A stretch of DNA of 7,535 nucleotides, from assembly GCA_011051925.1 (NCBI GenBank), contig DRKE01000175.1, positions 1 through 7,535 of the forward strand. The letters run 5' to 3'. Below are positions 6,952 through 7,535 of this stretch, piece by piece. The translations under genes were made by a program, and so were the position numbers. Under the pieces are notes generated by a model. It was given only the letters and a program-made list of their open reading frames with translations. It ran no database searches and was not told where the DNA came from. How positions within the stretch are numbered: the first letter of the stretch is position 1; each line of letters starts with the position of its first letter. Origin of the DNA: Deltaproteobacteria bacterium (GTDB lineage Bacteria; Myxococcota_A; UBA9160; UBA4427).

Positions 6952-6955
6952 TCTA
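6950..6955 (-). promoter_or_regulatory. Possible -10 hexamer (TAGAAT) for elp3
   Basis: On the minus strand TAGAAT matches the -10 consensus TATAAT at five of six positions, the best match I see between the two divergent genes. No good -35 is visible 17 bases upstream. It overlaps the ATG at 6951. If real, transcription would begin near 6943, which rules out that ATG and leaves a leader of roughly 60-80 bases before TTG 6879 or ATG 6861. Confidence 0.35.
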
Positions 6956-7036
6956 CGCCGCCGTGCCCGATTCGCCTTCGCCCGTCGCCCCGGTGACGGC
7001 GCGCATCGCGACGAGCGACCCCCGGGCGCGATCGGA

Positions 7037-7054
7037 TCCAGGCGGAATCCTGGA
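7037..7054. repeat. Inverted repeat TCCAGG-N6-CCTGGA in the divergent intergenic region
   Basis: Perfect 6-base half-sites (7037-7042 and 7049-7054) are separated by six bases. The repeat sits just upstream of the TAGACT box of the methyltransferase, where a -35 element would be (about 7041-7046). That is a typical place for a dimeric repressor or activator operator. It could also form a small hairpin. No regulator gene is in the window. Confidence 0.35.
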
Positions 7055-7063
7055 GGAGGACAC

Positions 7064-7069
7064 TAGACT
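7064..7069 (+). promoter_or_regulatory. Possible -10 hexamer (TAGACT) for the methyltransferase
   Basis: TAGACT fits the TANNNT pattern seen just ahead of leaderless genes. It ends eight bases before ATG 7078, so transcription would start at or within a few bases of the start codon. The only good Shine-Dalgarno-like run, GGAGGAGGA (7052-7060), is 17 bases from the ATG, too far for normal use, and no other in-frame start codon lies between it and the upstream stop at 6994. Confidence 0.4.
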
Positions 7070-7077
7070 CGAAGTCG

Positions 7078-7535
7078 ATGGACGAATCCACCCGCCGGCA
7101 GATCCTCGCCCTCGACGCGGCCTTCTACGGGGTCCACGCCGAGGCCTTCGACGCGAGCCGCGGCCACCATCCGTGGCCCGGTTGGCAGCCCATGGCGGAA
7201 GCGCTTCGCGCCTCTCCACCGCCGGCCCACGCGTCGGGGCGCGATCTCCCGGGGGACGGCGCCGGTCCGTCCATCGCGGGGCGGTCCGAAACCGGACGCC
7301 CGAGCCTGCGCGTGCTCGACATCGGCTGCGGCAATGCCCGCCTGGCCCGATTCCTCGAAGACTCGGGCTTCGAACTGCACTACGTCGGCGTCGATGCGAA
7401 CGAAGCGCTTCTCGCCCGGGCGCGGGAACGCCTGGGAAGCAGACTCGCGGGACGCTGCGAGTGGGTCCTCCAGGATTTTCTCGAACCGGGACCCGGGCCG
7501 GAAGGCGATTCACGGGAACCCGGGGCACGGCTTCC
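7078..7535 (+). CDS. Class I SAM-dependent methyltransferase, Trm9-like N-terminus (partial, 3' end missing)
   Basis: The frame opens at ATG 7078 and runs off the window after 152 codons with no stop. It has a clear class I methyltransferase core: motif I 'VLDIGCGNARLA' at 79-90; 'YVGVDANEALL' 102-112 with Asp106, the acidic residue expected to hold the SAM ribose; and 'CEWVLQDFLE' 127-136 as a likely next strand. The N-terminus 'FYGVHAEAFDASR...PWPGW' (16-36) resembles the 'Y...A..F..TR...PWP' pattern of Trm9-type tRNA methyltransferases, which convert cm5U34 to mcm5U34. A Pro/Gly/Ala-rich stretch at about 45-77 separates this from motif I and looks like a flexible insert. It is divergent from the Elp3 gene, which fits a shared tRNA wobble-modification role, but the substrate is inferred, not shown. 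A general small-molecule or protein methyltransferase remains possible. ATG 7078 is the first usable start after the in-frame stop at 6994. Confidence 0.82.
   Translation, partial: MDESTRRQILALDAAFYGVHAEAFDASRGHHPWPGWQPMAEALRASPPPAHASGRDLPGDGAGPSIAGRSETGRPSLRVLDIGCGNARLARFLEDSGFELHYVGVDANEALLARARERLGSRLAGRCEWVLQDFLEPGPGPEGDSREPGARL

Noticed and set aside
5863..6996. Plus-strand open frame of 377 codons opposite elp3
   Set aside because: It overlaps a certain Elp3 coding region in antisense and shows no protein family signature.
1..7535. Search for CRISPR repeats, insertion sequences, integrase sites or defence genes
   Set aside because: No spaced direct repeats, terminal inverted repeats, transposase or nuclease motifs are visible; all large frames are accounted for by metabolic, protease and tRNA-modification families.

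Overview
The window is strongly GC-rich (by eye about two thirds G+C, not computed) and gene-dense. It looks like chromosomal DNA of a free-living Gram-negative bacterium: two exported HtrA proteases point to a periplasm, and thiamine biosynthesis genes lie next to them. I see no transposase, integrase, tRNA, rRNA, CRISPR array or phage gene. The lineage cannot be named from sequence alone. A bacterial Elp3 is uncommon, and the high GC would suit a proteobacterial/myxococcal-type or other uncultured high-GC lineage, but that is a guess.

Bases 1-1663 are the end of a thiamine-thiazole operon on the + strand. It holds the C-terminal part of ThiS (sulfur carrier, cut by the window start), ThiG (thiazole synthase), and a ThiE/TenI-family protein overlapping thiG. 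An unusual purine-rich leader of about 58 bases lies between thiS and thiG. The ThiE/TenI protein has lost the Asp of the Asn-Asp motif that binds Mg in true thiamine phosphate synthases, so a TenI-type thiazole tautomerase is a serious alternative.

Bases 1664-4946 hold two adjacent, diverged HtrA (DegP/DegQ-type) serine proteases on the + strand. Each has an intact His-Asp-Ser triad and two PDZ domains. They are separated by 52 bases and are probably one transcription unit for envelope protein quality control. The first has a twin-arginine-like motif in its signal sequence; the second has a short simple hydrophobic N-terminus. A strong GC hairpin (4981-5008) lies between the second protease and the convergent gene that follows.

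Bases 5023-7535 hold a divergent pair. On the minus strand is an Elp3-type radical-SAM/GNAT enzyme, the family that makes carboxymethyl-type wobble-uridine (U34) modifications in tRNA. On the plus strand, running off the window, is a class I SAM-dependent methyltransferase. Its N-terminus resembles the Trm9 group, which methylates the Elp3-derived cm5U to mcm5U. This juxtaposition is the most interesting feature: it suggests a bacterial cm5U/mcm5U pathway driven from one divergent control region. That region contains -10-like hexamers for both directions, an 18-base inverted repeat, and a layout compatible with a leaderless methyltransferase mRNA.
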